A program made the translations under genes and the position numbers. The notes under the pieces were generated by a model. That model was not told where the DNA came from. It searched no databases and was given only the letters and a program-made list of their open reading frames with translations. A DNA stretch of 64,000 bases from Ciona savignyi (Eukaryota > Chordata > Ascidiacea > Phlebobranchia > Cionidae), in contig CH002917.1 in NCBI GenBank assembly GCA_000149265.1, positions 1,099,965 to 1,163,964 of the forward strand, written 5' to 3'. Shown here piece by piece: positions 21,205 to 31,308 of the stretch (the stretch's first letter is position 1; each line of letters begins with the position of its first letter).

Positions 21205-21800
21205 TTGTGCAATCTATTTTTAACTTACTAGTATTTAGTTTTGTACCAACTTTTGAAATTCACCAGTAGGCTATTATTCTTACACTTTTTATATTCCTTT
21301 TTTAATTATTTTAATAACAGTTTATATTTTTAATATCTAGCTCTGTACTGGTCCTTCGCCGTGGTATTGCTGACGTCTAACGTCTGTATGCTGTAAAGTA
21401 TTAAATAAATGCAATGCTGTTGTTTGATATTAACCTATTTTTCTTGACGTAAGTAAATAGTATTCGTGCAATCTATTTTTTAACTAACTAGTTATTTAGT
21501 TTTGTGTTAACTTCTGAAATTTACCAGTACGCTATTATTCTTACAATTTTTATAATCCATTTTTTAATTATTTTAATAACAGTTATCTTTCCAAGTTAGA
21601 CACAAAAAAATGGTCAAAAATTATTTATGCATGTTCTTAATATCGTGTATGCATGTTCTTAATATCGTATCTAGCTCTGTACTGGTCCTTCGCCGTAATA
21701 TTACTCACGTCTCACGCCTTTATGCTGTAAAGTAGTAAAATAAATGCAATGCTCTAATTTGACAGCAAGCTATTTTTCTTGACGTAAGTAAATAATTGTG
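21205..21800. repeat. Imperfect tandem duplication, two units of roughly 260-330 bp
   Basis: TGTGCAATCTATTTTTAACT at about 21207 recurs as CGTGCAATCTATTTTTTAAC at about 21464. Both units carry TCTAGCTCTGTACTGGTCCT, then TTCGCCGT, AAATAAATGCAATGCT and TTTTTCTTGACGTAAGTAAA. The second unit is longer by an internal insertion that itself repeats GCATGTTCTTAATATCGT. Confidence 0.8.
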
Positions 21801-21933
21801 TCGTAGTGATTTGATGGATTTTATTAGTCATAATTAAATAAACCTCACTTTTGCATATTAGGCTGAAATTAAATTACTTAAATTTTAACCATTTAGTGAG
21901 TTGGTACATTTAAAGCTTTAAATGCCTCACTTA

Positions 21934-22183
21934 GCTGTGTAACTTTAACTTATATAGATACGTAGCAATTTAGAGTTTCTATAAACTTCAAAAACGCAGT
22001 CAACTTGCTTTTAAACTTATAAAGGAAAATAATGATATTGTTTAAAAAACTTCCAGGAAAAACTGTGTAACTTTAACTTATATAGAAACGTGGCAATTTA
22101 GAGTTTCTATAAACTTCAAAAACTTGCTTTTTAAACTTATAAAACGAAATACTGTCATTGATTAAAAAACTTCCAGGAAGGCA
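21934..22183. repeat. Tandem duplication, two units of about 120 bp
   Basis: TGTGTAACTTTAACTTATAT at about 21939 and again at about 22064. Both units end in AAAAAACTTCCAGGAA, so an AG that looks like a splice acceptor is duplicated too. Confidence 0.82.
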
Positions 22184-22445
22184 TTGATTGATGTGGCATT
22201 CGAAAACGCGTTGACTTCACCAGTAAAAGAGGATTCACACACACACACACAATTCGGCTTCAAATTCCAAGAAACAGACACTTCAGTACGGTGCGCAATA
22301 TGTGTGTGTGAAGTCGGCCTTCGAAACCGATTCTTTACCATCAATGCTTGAAACCGTTATTGGGAAATTCCGCTTTCATAGTTTATCCACAGTGAACGGC
22401 GGCATATTCAGTTGCTGTGGTGAATACCAACGGCTATCACTTTAA

Positions 22446-22722
22446 AGGATAGGATATTATTGTTTTTCCCCGTGAATATGAAAACCAAGAGGTTAACACA
22501 CGGGTAATCGTCAGATCACCTCGCAACCACCTTCGGGTTACCAAAGTTATTGCAGTGTGTTGTGTATGATATAAACGTTCCTTCAATTTGGTAGAACCCA
22601 TTCATCCGCTGGGTTCAGGCAATGTCCGTTAAATGCCTTGCCCAAGGACACAGCCGACTAGCTAGCGACTAGTTTTGAAACTGCAACCTTTCGGCTGAAA
22701 CCGCCAGACTAAGCGGTTCGAA
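22446..22722 (-). repeat. SINE family 1, near full length
   Basis: Begins with the complement of the tail (GGATAGGATATTATTG) and runs through CCAAGGACACAGCCGACTAG to the head (CAACCTTTCGGCTGAAACCG). Confidence 0.85.
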
Positions 22723-22952
22723 ATCAGGGTAGCTTTTTTTAGCATGTTGTACAGTCAACCCAAAAGTTGTTGGGAAAACAACAGTTCTCCGCCGGGTGCT
22801 TCAGATTACCCCGAGCAAGCTTGATGATGGACATAGATGTTGTTCAAATCCGACAACAGAACTCTGGCTTCTCTTCAACGTATGATTCTTTCGCATTTTA
22901 CTAAATAAATCCGTGGAGGGGAGCAGTTCAATGAGTCTTGAACAGTTTTTTC

Positions 22953-22987
22953 ATAGAATACTAACTTACAGTAAGTTAGTATTCTAT
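22953..22987. repeat. Perfect 17-bp inverted repeat with one-base loop
   Basis: ATAGAATACTAACTTAC is followed, after one A, by its exact complement GTAAGTTAGTATTCTAT, flanked by T runs. It could be the core of a small palindromic element. Confidence 0.8.
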
Positions 22988-23430
22988 AATTTTTTGATAT
23001 CCGACTGTGGCCGGTTTAAAAAAAATCCGACAACAGACCGGACCAACAAAAGCAATGAACGCGGAAGAATTTTCAAATTATGACTCTTTATTTCTCTCAA
23101 ACAAAATAACCATATACAAGACAAACCAACATATTAAGAAAATATCAGCAGCGTTAAACCTCTGGAACAATGCTTTTCGGTGCAAATTTAGTTGTAAACG
23201 CTTAGTACGATAGGGTTGTAATAAGGTAACGCTTAGTACGTTTCGCAGAAATGTAAAGATGTCAGACTGATTATTGTGCAACGATACTTGCCGTTATACG
23301 GACCTTTACGCCTGTTTGTGTAGTACACTTCGGCGTGTCAAAACAAAAGTAGTACTTGTAATGAAAAAACATGCATAGCTGAACTAAAAAAACAACTTCT
23401 GCAGAATCCTTGAAAAAAACAGGCAAGAAC

Positions 23431-23592
23431 CTTTTCTTAAATGCATTTAAATACATAGTAGCGAGCTGGAAATAGCTTAAAGTTAATGGCGGTACTTTAA
23501 CGGCATGGCCTTATTTTAAATGCATCCAAGTGCATAGCAGAGAGCTGAAAATAGCTTAAAGTTAATGGCGGTACTTTAACGGCGGGGCCGAG
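23431..23592. repeat. Tandem duplication covering the end of RNASET2
   Basis: TAGCTTAAAGTTAATGGCGG followed by TACTTTAACGGC occurs at about 23474 and about 23551, period about 77-78. The right-hand copy overlaps the stop codon of RNASET2 (minus strand). The left-hand copy lies in its 3' flank. Confidence 0.85.
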
Positions 23593-26500
23593 AGGCGTAT
23601 GCAAAGGGAAGATACTGCGTTGGGAGGTCAGCGTCACACTTTTCAAAGGAAGGGTTGTACGGGATGTGGTCCCATGAGGGACCGCTATAGACGGAAGCTT
23701 TGTCGTAATCAACGCAATCCCGTGTCGTGAAATCTTTGTTAAGGCACACCTCTACTTGCACGATCGCTTGCTCCGACTTGTCCTGTGTGGAGGGTTCAAT
23801 AAAACGTCTATAAGGTTAAGCACTAAACATGTAAGCTCAGTATGTTAGTGCAGTGGTGAGCTAAAAGGTTGATGTATCGAAACCAACCGCTGGTCCGACA
23901 GATTAGTCTGGTGGTTTCGTACGACGCCTTTCAGCCAAAGGGTTGCAGGTACGAAACTGGTCACTAGCTAGTCATTTGTGTCCTTGGGCTAGTCATTTGT
24001 GTCCACTTAACGGACATTGCCTAATGCAGTGGATTAATGGGTTCTACCAAATAGAAGAAACGTGTGAATTATACGCAACACACTGCAATAGCTCCGATAA
24101 CCCGACGGTGGGCGCGATTTTCCCATTCACGGGGATAAACATGAATATTTCCATCCAATTCTATCAACTCTGCATTTTCCCCCTACCCATAGGTGCTCTA
24201 ATCTATGAAAATCCAATGTTTCTTACTTTAGACATAAGGCATTGTATGATTGTGTATGAATTCGTGAACCCTTCAATGGCATCACGAATATCAGATATCT
24301 TATACTGGGCATCTTTGGATGGTGTTATATTCTTGTCTGCTAAGATTCTGAAAAAAGTTACAAATATGTATATAACTATATTATATAAATATATTATTTG
24401 GATGGGAAAAATGAGAGCTTTTCAGATTGTTGTAAAAATGCACTGATAAGTAAAAGTTTTTTAATAGTAGCTGCAATTCCGTGGGAATTACAAAAATTTG
24501 TGTGTGCTGCAGATCAACGCTCGGCCAATGTATTCGAGCAACGCAGCTTTGTATGCTTTGTACAACAGGTACACTCCGACAGATTAGTCTAGTGGTGTAG
24601 TGGGCAAGGCAGTTAACGAACATTGCCTGAACCCAGCGGTTTAATGGGTTGTACTAAATAGAAGGAACATGTGAATCATACACAACACCCTGCAATAGCT
24701 CCAGTAACTCGACGGTGGGCGTGAAGTGATTCGACGATTGCCCGTGTGTAAACCCTTTTGGTTATTCCACTCACGGGGATAAACATGAATATCCTATCCC
24801 CTATCCTAGGTACCAAGTAAAAAGAAGACTCAGTGATATCACCATGGTCAATTCTCATACATCACTTACAGTGTTAATTTCGAATGACAAGAGCCAATTT
24901 CATGGAAATGCTATTATTCAAGGGATATTCAAATGTTTAAATTATGTTTTTGTTATCATTTGTTATATTACCCCACATTACGCATTCTTTTCTTAAAACA
25001 GCTGAACAGTGGCATTCTAATTGCAGCTTAAATCTTATTTATATCAGTTTAGAGGCTGTCTGTTAAGAAAATGCATTGCTTTGCTCATTTACATTGACAA
25101 GCGTTTCTTTTGCACAGCACATACATGACATACATGACGTCAAAAGCTCTGTCAATTATTAGCACTCCGTAAATGCATTGCGAAACGATTTCAAATTAAG
25201 TAAAATATCTGTCAAGTACTGATTAAATACCACTCAAATATTATTACAAATATTAGTGGAATGATTCTGAATATCAATACGAATATCATTAATACTGATG
25301 ATTTGCTATGTTTTTTGCATTATACCAATTTCAATTCACTAAGTTTAAAATCACACCAAAAAGTTTAATGCAAAATTGAACAATACCGTACAAAAAGTAG
25401 ACATCACTTGTTTACATATAATATTACAGTTGTGTTACAACTTACCTCATATAATCAAAACGTTTGTTTAGTTCGAGTCCCTTGGCAAAGTAGTTATGTT
25501 CTGAATCGAGAGCAGGCAGAATGGCAGCACACGTGCCATGCTTCACCCATTCATGTTTCCTGTAGATAACAATAACAGCGCGTCTGATAAATTGCAATGC
25601 AGGCGTGAAAATCTTTTGCTCTATATAACAATGCGTCTGATATATAACACTGCAAGCAAAAACTCATTTCCTGGCAGCTGTTTCTTTAGAAATGTTAAAT
25701 TGTGCTGTTATTATCTATACTACTGAAGGAAAATATAAAACTTTTTAATAATAATATTGTAACTACTTGTATTATGTTTAATACAAATATTGTAAATACT
25801 TGTATAGTTTAATACAAATATTGTAAATACTTGTATAGTTTAATACAAATATTGTAAATACTTGTATAGTTTAATAATAATATTGTAAATACTTGTATAG
25901 TTTAATAAAAATATTGTAACTACTTCCATAGTTTAATACAAATAGTGTAACTACTTCTATAGTTTAATACAAATATTGTAACTACTTCTATAGTTTAACA
26001 ATAATATTTTAACTACTTATATAGGAATATAGAGTAATTACAATGTGTGTAAAAGCATATAGCCTGAACAAAGAGCACAAAGCCAATATGTATATACATA
26101 CATACAAATATATATATATATAAATATACCACTTTTAATATTAGGACGTGTCAGATTGATACACTCTGCCATTTTTAATGGAAAATGTTTTATTTCATTT
26201 CCCATGAAACATGGATGAACAATTATTCTTGAAGTACATCAAGAGGGGAAAACTAAAAGGAGGGAAGGAGGGAAACTGCACACTAAAATAAATTTTAGGG
26301 CATTAGAGTTAGTTTTAAGCATGGAGTTAGAGTTAAGGTTAGTTATGGGGTTGAGTTTAGTGTTTGGGGCAGGGTTAGAATTAGTTTGCATAGTTTAAGT
26401 AAGCAGTTTCCTTCCTTTCCTACTTTTAGTGTTGCCCCATTAAGATATGAAAAATGCTGCATTAGCTTAGTTTGGCAGTAATAATACATAGCATTGTAAG

Positions 26501-28587
26501 AGAGTATTTGCAAAGAAACTATGCATTATGATTCTAACAGCCTTGTGTGTATAAAACATATGTCACATTCATAACAAATTAGCTTAATATAAACATATCA
26601 ATTTTGGCATACAAATTAGTAAATGCCCTGTATGCTATAGCAAATTAAACTGCAGTATATTATTATCATTTATAGCAATAAAAGGGTGCCATGGTAATAA
26701 CCCCAGAAATATGTTTTACAAATTTTCACCTCACTCAATCCCATTACTTTGGACTTACCAGAAACTGGTTTTCCCTTCCCCATCAATTAAGTTGGGCCAT
26801 CGATTCACCAACTGTGGTTCTAAATCCTAGAAAAAAACATGGAAAATTCCGTAAGATGGATTTGCATTACCACCCAGTACTTTATTTTGGATAGAATATG
26901 AAATTCATGTTTAACCATACAGGTGAAATTATTTTGAGCTTCGAGATTAATTATCCGATTATCTTTTACATGCAGTACCGGTATGATTTTAAACAGGGCT
27001 ATTACTTTTTGGTTAAGGTAAAGTTTGCTAAGTGTATTTTCTATAGACCAAGCTAGCAGGTGATTTAAATCCAATATTCTTTAGGTCTGAGTCACTGCCT
27101 GGTCATGTTTTTTATCTGCTGTAAAAAACTATTATAACTTAAGCATTTATCAGAAAACTGTCTACAGTTTGGGTTAAGCTATTATATCACTTAAAATCCA
27201 GCCAAAGTAAGGCTCTGAATAACAAAAAGGCATAATTAACTAACTGGTACATAGCTAAAACAATTTATAAAAATGCGCTAAGCAAACACTGTTAAAATGC
27301 ATTTATACCATTATTGCAGACTCTCGAAATGGCCAGGAATCATTGCAGTAAAATGGTCCCTTGTTCTGTTCTCTACTTGGCCTAAAAAGAGTTTTGTGTA
27401 ACAGCATTATTGCAAAACAAAGTTATCACAGAGCATGGGGGCAAACCCTAGGAAAATGTTAAATACGAATAAACGGAAAAAGGAGCGAAATAATTAATAT
27501 TGGGTCATTCTGTAGTTGCCTGTAAAATTAAACAACTAATATTTTGACTAGAATGGTATAATGATAAAACAGGGCCAAAAATCCGGGTGAGTAAGAATTT
27601 ACTCTTGCAAATAAAGAAAAACTAATTAATGTTTACCGCGACAGTTTTCTATTCAACTGCCAATAGTTTAATAAAAAACAAATCCCTATCTGTTTTTACA
27701 CATGGCAAGTCCGAAAACTGGAGTCTATAATTACTAGCATGAAAGATTTACTCGCGCGAAATTGAAATGAATTTTTTGCACTGGTTTTAAAAATAAAATT
27801 TAAACATAATAAATAACTTAATCCATATATATTTAAATAGGCTAGTTCTGAATCCATGATATCTATTGTTGCAGCAGTAGCAGGATTTTTAGGCCTACTT
27901 TCCTGGCCCATGATGCTACTGTGTAGCCTATCTGCCCCTACTGATGTAATGTTTTTATATATATATATTTTAACAGGTATAGCAGGGTATATATTATAAC
28001 CATTGATATAATAACATTACAATTTTTCCACCCAGAATAAATATGATCAAGTTAACATATCATAGACTACATTTACATCGATAACTTACCATATTCCATG
28101 TATGGTCCAGGTTTTTACATTTGAGGGCAAGAAACATTTTTCATGGTGGGTTGCCTATATGGGGATATGGATATTTTGGAAGTTTGTTTTTAAGACAAAA
28201 TCAACTAATTTAAATAAGAACCGGTACCCTACTGGAAAGAACCGGTACCCTACGCATAGACTACTTTTTCGGGTATTGGCGCAGAAAACTCCAAAAATCA
28301 TGCTGGCGTGGAGTCATTAAGCCTACACATATTTTTATTTATGTCAGTATATTTGATACTTTAAGCAAAAGGATGCAACTTCGTTTAAAAAAAAATTAAT
28401 TAAAACCAAAATGTTTGGATTTCAAATAAAATTCACTTACGTTTATATCAACACACGAAGCTTGCGGCCACTGCTGAGTGTAAACTATAAAATCCCAATC
28501 GTTATTCTGATGTTGCCATACAGCAATAAATCCGCAGATTAATGCGACGAAGCCAACTTGAAGCAGCGTTTGTGCATACGATTTCAT
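23576..28587 (-). CDS. RNASET2: T2-family ribonuclease, 7 exons, 264 aa
   Basis: Exons on the minus strand: 28587-28441, 28154-28090, 27381-27309, 26826-26759, 25559-25446, 24347-24227, 23782-23576. Phases agree throughout, and the length is close to the human protein (256 aa). Residues 7-24 form a hydrophobic signal peptide or anchor. Exon 1 ends in the family pattern TQQWPQASC; exons 2-3 carry catalytic segment I (WTIHGIWP, H68); exons 4-5 carry RWPNL and catalytic segment II (WKHEWVKHGTC: H120, E121, H125). Exons 6-7 give the C-terminal conserved part (ITPSKDAQYKISDIRDAI, then VEVCLNKDF). All catalytic residues are present, so it is expected to be an active, secreted or lysosomal enzyme that cuts single-stranded RNA through a 2',3'-cyclic phosphate. 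The 3'-most exon ends in a CDS/3'UTR duplication. Introns hold SINEs, a 31-bp minisatellite and a MITE. Exons up to 147 nt fell below simple ORF length limits. Confidence 0.94.
23895..24160 (+). repeat. SINE family 1
   Basis: GACAGATTAGTCTGGTGG, TTGCAGGTACGAAACTGGTC, GGACATTGCC, GGGCGCG joined early to TTCCCATTCACGGGGATAAA. An internal repeat TGGGCTAGTCATTTGTGTCC is present. It fills most of RNASET2 intron 6. Confidence 0.83.
24572..24808 (+). repeat. SINE family 1, head deleted internally
   Basis: GACAGATTAGTCTAGTGGTG is joined to GGGCAAGGCAGTTAACGAAC; the tail is ATGAATATCCTATCCCCTAT. It lies in RNASET2 intron 5. Confidence 0.82.
25746..26023. repeat. 31-bp minisatellite, about 9 copies
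   Basis: Unit AATACAAATATTGTAAATAC followed by TTGTATAGTTT, with a drift to AACTACTTCTATAGTTT in the right-hand units. It lies in RNASET2 intron 4. Confidence 0.9.
26241..26440 (+). repeat. GTTAGG-like palindromic MITE, copy 2
   Basis: AGGAGGGAAACTGCACACTA at the left, GTTAGAGTTAAGGTTAGTTA inside, and TTTTAGTGTTGCCCC at the right. It lies in RNASET2 intron 4. Confidence 0.78.
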
Positions 28588-28640
28588 GTTGAACTAAATA
28601 AATAAACCTGCTTGCTAGTCCAACTGAAAGAAAATAAGGT
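28588..28640 (-). promoter_or_regulatory. Candidate trans-splice (or 5'UTR) acceptor of RNASET2
   Basis: On the minus strand a clean pyrimidine tract TTTTCTTTCAG ends at 28624. It is followed by 36 nt of leader and the ATG at 28587. No upstream donor exon was recognised, which fits spliced-leader addition. Confidence 0.45.
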
Positions 28641-28982
28641 TATGTGAGGGGAATCCCATAATATTAATTTAACCATTGATTACGTGTGCTATGAAACAGA
28701 AAGCTTTAGAGACCAACCGTGTAACATTAATTGGATTTTATTGGATGTATTTAAATGTTTTTATTCATTTATGGTTTATTGTTATTCCTGCTAAGGCAAA
28801 CACTGATTTTATTCAAAAAAGAACAATAAACTAATTAAGGTCGCCAATTTTTCAAGAGTACACAGAAACCTCGGTTTAAAGTGTGCTACTTTACATTTTA
28901 TTGGTAATCACGTGAATATTATTTTGTGTGGGACAACGACAGTTATTTTTTCTTAAAATTGGTAATGTCATGTTTTTTTAAA

Positions 28983-29052
28983 GGCACCACTGGGGATCAA
29001 ACACAGGATCTCATGTTTATTAACCAGACGCTCCATTAAGCATTGGCGCCGG
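28983..29052 (-). repeat. tRNA-like sequence, probably a SINE head or tRNA pseudogene
   Basis: On the minus strand it reads GCCGGCGCCAATGCTTAATG, GAGCGTCTGGTTAAT and GTGTTTGATCCCCAGTGG, with a good B-box-like T arm. The A-box side does not fold well. T runs flank it. Confidence 0.35.
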
Positions 29053-29162
29053 CTAAGATTTTTTTTTTAAATGCACCACAGGAGACAACGACAGTTGTAA
29101 CAATACAAATCAGCGTGAACCCAAACAACCACGCAAAAAGCAGTTAAAAAGAAATTTAAGAA

Positions 29163-29405
29163 TAGGATAGGATAAATATGTTTATCCCCGTAAATGGGAA
29201 AACCAATGAGATTAACACACGAAAAATCATCAGATCACCTTCCACCCACCGGTTTACCGAAGCTATTGCAGTGTGCTGTTTATGAAAACCTATTAATTTT
29301 CTGGGTTTAGGCAATTTCCGTTAAGTGCCTTGCCCAAGGACATAACCTTCTAGCTAGCGACTAGTTTCGAAGCTGAAATCCTTCGGCTTAAAGAAGACAC
29401 ACTGC
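29163..29405 (-). repeat. SINE family 1
   Basis: GGATAGGATAAATATGTTTA at the left and CCAAGGACATAACCTTCTAG then TAGTTTCGAAGCTG at the right. Confidence 0.8.
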
Positions 29406-30684
29406 TATGCGGTAGAATTAAAAGATACAACTTTCTTGTCACAAACGGCATCTTGATCCAATATAAACACACGACCTCAATCTAATTTAGAGCTCAGATA
29501 ACGACAAAATAATGGGCATTTACAATCGTAACGAAACGTGCATCTTTACCGGATTAAGTTTAAAAATCTCCGATAGTCTTGTAATTAAGATCGTGTTTAT
29601 ATAGAAATCTTGTGAACCGATCGCGCTCACTATTTGGCTACATAACTGTTCATTTTAGTTAGTTTTAAAATACTTGATTTGCTAAAATAAACTAAAATAA
29701 ACTTGATTTTCTAAAATAAACTATACCGCAAAGGACGAAGCACTTAACCTTGGTCGAATATCTCGCTGGATTAAACCGACTGTGTAGCTTGGATGTTAGT
29801 GCGAGGTTATTAAGCCTTAAGGAAGCAAAATCGAAATTGTCCGCAGGCTTTTAAGTTTAGTTATATCGTTGTGAAAGTCACTTAGCGGACATCGCTTGAA
29901 CGGGGATAAAAGAACGGCATCTATGTCCTATCTATCTGGCGAAACTCGTTTTAAGTCTGAAGGTGACGAATCAGTTTACAATCACTCCCTACTCCTACCT
30001 TATCTTACACTGAGCGTTCTATAGGAAGTAGTGAATAATGGGTCTGGCCCACACGAAAAAAGCCTACACATATCAGCGGTTGGTAAAAGAACTTTTAACG
30101 GCTACAAAAAATAGACGTTAGCAGCCATTGTGAGTTTATACTGAGATTGAAGTCAGCGCCACAAGGCACTTTCGTAAAACCTCACAGCGTGACGGCCTTT
30201 AATATGACTGAACTTCTATAATAGTTTGTTTCTATCTATAGGTTGTTTAACATTATTCAGTATCGACTCCGGGACTTTGCACGTCCGGGTCTGCACAAAC
30301 GCATCTGCGCCGTCAGACATGTTTGTCTCATTTAGAGTATTTAGGAGGCGTTCATCCAATTATGCCCCCTTTTTCTTTAGTGCAAAATTACCTCACAAAG
30401 GGACTACCTACTACTTATAATCTTGCGACAACAGGTCTCACTTTTTTCCTAGGTCTACATTGAAGTATAAATCTACAGGCCTTTCAACATTTTGTTTTTT
30501 AAGTTTCAAGCGAATCCTATAGCACATGCTGCTTTCAACCGTACCAACATTGGAGAACCACAACCAATGTTACTCAGTAAAACACTAACTTAAACACCAT
30601 AACCAAGACACTACACATGTCAACTCGGCCACGCATAGATACCTATTAATTGGTTATATACAACATCTGTAGCTTATTTATTTT

Positions 30685-30802
30685 GTACGGACTTTTGGCG
30701 GAATGGTTAACGCGACAGAGACATATACCGGCCTTTTATACAAAAACGGTCCTGGTGACGAGACCATAATGGGCTCGAAACTTACCTAGGTAAAAAATAA
30801 GT
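30685..30802 (+). repeat. SINE family 2 (second tRNA-derived family)
   Basis: GTACGG, GGAATGGTTAACGCGACAGA, AAAACGGTCCTGGTGACGAG and GGGCTCGAAACTT, ending TAAAAAATAA. A-box (TGGTTAACGCG) and B-box (GGGCTCGAAAC) are about 60 nt apart. Confidence 0.78.
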
Positions 30803-31224
30803 AAAGAAAGTTATATATATTAGTATCATTACCTGTTCGATAAGGTCGAATAAATACGCTTTAAATATAATGTAATTAAGAGAAGAAATTTGGTAATAAA
30901 TTCACCATACCCGTTGTATAAAAATCGTATCACAATATCTGTATCTACTAATAATTAATAAGAAGAACGATCAGTTCCTGTCCGTCGAAATGTCGTGTAA
31001 TATGATTCATCCGACGCAGTAGCATTGCCTGCGTGCCGCCGGTTTGTATTTTATGACAGGAAGCAAACGCCAGCGACTGAATCTTAGGTATGCGTACTTG
31101 CTGTCGGCGATAGAAATCTGCTCGATATTACCAGTAGAGTGATTGTGTTTAGGTTTCAGGCGTATATTAACATTATAAGGCAAAATCAGTGATATAAAAT
31201 TTTAAGTTTTACCGCCTTTTAAGA

Positions 31225-31308
31225 TAATGTTTTCTTTGCAGTTTACCACGCAATATGTTAAGTTTGTGAAATCTAGTGAGTCTCTGTACATATATTTATA
31301 TATGCACC
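31225..31308 (+). promoter_or_regulatory. Candidate trans-splice (or 5'UTR) acceptor and leader of OATP copy 1
   Basis: TTTTCTTTGCAG ends at 31241, followed by a 67-nt leader to the ATG at 31309 (context CACCATGG). An earlier ATG in the leader (31254-31256) opens only a very short frame. Spliced-leader addition is a plausible origin of the 5' end. Confidence 0.35.

Larger units (their letters stand above)
18781..23430. other. Repeat-filled interval between the ADF-H-like gene and RNASET2
   Basis: Contains the large inverted repeat 18964-19426, a hAT element 19888-20229, a degenerate SINE (about 20555-20700), a tandem duplication at 21205-21800, another at 21934-22183, a SINE at 22446-22720 and a perfect hairpin at 22953-22987. 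No exon chain with consistent phase was found. Confidence 0.55.
28640..31224. other. Gene-free interval between RNASET2 and OATP copy 1 (divergent genes)
   Basis: Likely contains the promoters of both genes, but no TATA or motif can be named. It holds a tRNA-like sequence (28983-29052), a SINE family 1 copy (29163-29400) and a SINE family 2 copy (30685-30802). Otherwise nothing was recognised. Confidence 0.55.

Noticed and set aside
22187..22343. Plus-strand open stretch after a CTTCCAG acceptor-like site, reading KALIDVAFENAL...
   Set aside because: No partner exons were found on either side, it contains a CA microsatellite, and the acceptor is part of a 120-bp tandem duplication.
23943..24446. 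167-codon plus-strand open frame
   Set aside because: It runs through a SINE copy and then over the antisense of RNASET2 exon 6; it is a shadow.
27790..27892. Possible RNASET2 exon 3 reading WPKNPATAATID on the minus strand
   Set aside because: It satisfies the phase at its acceptor but has no good donor and lacks the Cys and WPF motif. The exon 27381-27309 (PSREQNKGPFYCNDSWPF) fits the family and both phases.
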